This document shows positions 12,290 to 12,882 of a stretch of 12,882 nt of DNA, in pieces. Each line of letters starts with the position of its first letter. The stretch's first letter is position 1. The notes beneath the pieces were generated by a model that was not told the DNA's origin, did not search any database, and worked only from the letters and a program-made list of their open reading frames with translations. Both the position numbers and the translations under genes were made by a program. The stretch is from positions 1 to 12,882 of the forward strand of contig JAGOTU010000017.1 in NCBI GenBank assembly GCA_018061585.1, written 5' to 3'. Source of the DNA: Minisyncoccota bacterium (GTDB lineage: Bacteria; Patescibacteriota; Minisyncoccia; Phycocordibacterales; UBA2100).

Positions 12290-12691
12290 TTACACCGTTG
12301 TTTTCCCTTCGAAATGATCGTTATTTTCGTCGGCCTGTGATTCGGCTTTCGTCGCGTGAACCTTCCCGTCGACATGATGCGGCGGTGCATAGACAGTGTA
12401 GAGTTTCATCGGCCGATCCATAGATGTATTGATGACGTTATGCTTCGTTCCTGCAGGCACCACGACGGCAATGCCGCCTGAAAATTCCTGCTCGAGTCCG
12501 TCGAGTACGGACTTCCCGCTCCCTTCCTCGCAGCGCAAAAACTGATCGACACCGTGCATTTCTTCGCCGATATCCTCCCCCGGCATCAGACTCATGACCA
12601 CAACTTGCGTGTTGTGTGTCGTAAACAATACCCGCCTGAAGTCTTCATTGTCTTTCGTCGCACGTTCAATGTTGATGCTAAATCCCCTCAT
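12290..12691 (-). CDS. Cupin-domain protein
   Basis: A 133-aa single-domain cupin. Cupin motif 1 is around PGEDIGEEMHGVDQFLRCEEG (37-57), with likely metal ligands H46, Q50 and a Glu at 55/56. Cupin motif 2 is around VVVPAGTKHNVIN (76-88), with H84. The end PHHVDGKVHATKAE is typical of a widespread stand-alone group related to mannose-6-phosphate isomerase cupins, whose substrate is unknown. It is soluble and cytosolic by sequence. The start ATG has TATCAT exactly 6 nt upstream and no Shine-Dalgarno. The L,D-transpeptidase gene lies 52 nt downstream with its own promoter in the gap, so the two need not be functionally linked. Confidence 0.9.
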   Translation of the reverse strand: MRGFSINIERATKDNEDFRRVLFTTHNTQVVVMSLMPGEDIGEEMHGVDQFLRCEEGSGKSVLDGLEQEFSGGIAVVVPAGTKHNVINTSMDRPMKLYTVYAPPHHVDGKVHATKAESQADENNDHFEGKTTV

Positions 12692-12697
12692 GAGTTC

Positions 12698-12703
12698 ATG
12701 ATA
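12698..12703 (-). promoter_or_regulatory. -10 element of the cupin gene, leaderless
   Basis: TATCAT on the minus strand, 6 nt (GAACTC) before the ATG. No convincing -35 is visible. Confidence 0.5.
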
Positions 12704-12755
12704 ACTTACGATGCATCATTTTGCATGAAGACGCCGAGTGTGCGGATATGCGACG

Positions 12756-12882
12756 TTAGATCGCCGCTCCGTCGAGGTTCAAATTCGCTTTGTACTGCTC
12801 AATGACCTCAGGATGTTTGCCTTCTTTGCATTCGGCGACGAACGCATCCGCGCTCGCTCCATCAGGGAACGACATGTACGCA
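12756..12882 (-). CDS. C-terminal end of an unidentified protein, or a complete 39-aa protein
   Basis: A minus-strand frame is open from the right edge to a TAA at 12756-12758. The readable end contains SFPDGASADAFVAECKEG and then HPEVIEQYKANLNLDGAAI, which is acidic, soluble and without membrane segments. An ATG at 12873-12875 could start a 39-aa protein, but the frame stays open upstream to the edge, so it may be the tail of a longer gene. No family is recognised. No strong terminator is visible between it and the cupin promoter. Confidence 0.5.
   Translation of the reverse strand, partial: AYMSFPDGASADAFVAECKEGKHPEVIEQYKANLNLDGAAI

Noticed and set aside
12238..12390. Longer start for the L,D-transpeptidase at 12390
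   Set aside because: The extra 51 residues overlap the cupin gene end, are unusually basic and precede a normal short N-terminus plus anchor. The promoter lies downstream of that ATG.
1..12882. CtrA-type TTAA-N7-TTAA binding sites
   Set aside because: Scanning by eye, TTAA occurs several times but never as a pair with 7-nt spacing, so no target of the CtrA-like regulator can be shown in this window.
1..12882. CRISPR arrays, tRNA or rRNA genes, insertion sequences, phage genes
   Set aside because: No regularly spaced repeats, cloverleaf-like segments, transposase or phage motifs were seen on either strand.

Overview
The window is compact, gene-dense bacterial DNA of moderate GC. Seventeen of its 18 genes lie on the minus strand; a histidine kinase is the only plus-strand gene. 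Several proteins look like Candidate Phyla Radiation (Patescibacteria, probably Paceibacteria/Parcubacteria) products. These include a secreted protein with Ig-like repeats, a short coiled coil and two C-terminal peptidoglycan-binding domains; a membrane-anchored Cys-rich protein with the KICPDGS...GRTG...CEF pattern; an SH3/L,D-transpeptidase; and NadR-PnuC salvage instead of visible de novo NAD synthesis. This assignment rests on protein style remembered from the group, not on a marker gene. No rRNA, tRNA, CRISPR array, insertion sequence or phage gene was seen.

Layout, left to right: a partial SAM methyltransferase; an alkyltransferase-like (ATL) protein; a CtrA-like response regulator whose phosphoacceptor Asp is Glu; a nadR-pnuC NAD-salvage operon with a perfect inverted repeat over its promoter; a Cys-rich membrane-anchored protein and an FMN reductase; a periplasmic TPR protein; a VIT-family transporter; a PAP2-like membrane protein with altered catalytic residues; a run from the Ig/peptidoglycan-binding protein through a 60-aa helical protein to a 57-aa zinc ribbon; then, divergently, a PAS histidine kinase whose true N-terminus is cut off by a 9-G tract. 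The right end holds a C39-like peptidase, an L,D-transpeptidase, a cupin and the end of one further gene.

Two regulatory themes stand out. First, most genes that begin a transcription unit have a -10-like hexamer exactly 6 nt before the start codon and no Shine-Dalgarno sequence. This implies leaderless transcripts, and it fixes starts for the PAP2-like, transpeptidase (GTG) and FMN reductase genes. Genes inside operons (nadR, the zinc ribbon) and a few with longer leaders (the TPR gene, more weakly the CtrA-like gene) do have Shine-Dalgarno-like sequences. Second, both signalling proteins are unusual. The kinase needs a +1 change in a G9 tract to be full length. The CtrA-like regulator carries at position 51 the same Asp-to-Glu change used in the laboratory to mimic phosphorylated CtrA.

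Functionally the window combines cell-envelope work (transpeptidase, C39-like peptidase, peptidoglycan-binding protein, PAP2-like protein, TPR protein), salvage and redox metabolism (NadR, PnuC, FMN reductase), DNA damage sensing (ATL) and signalling.
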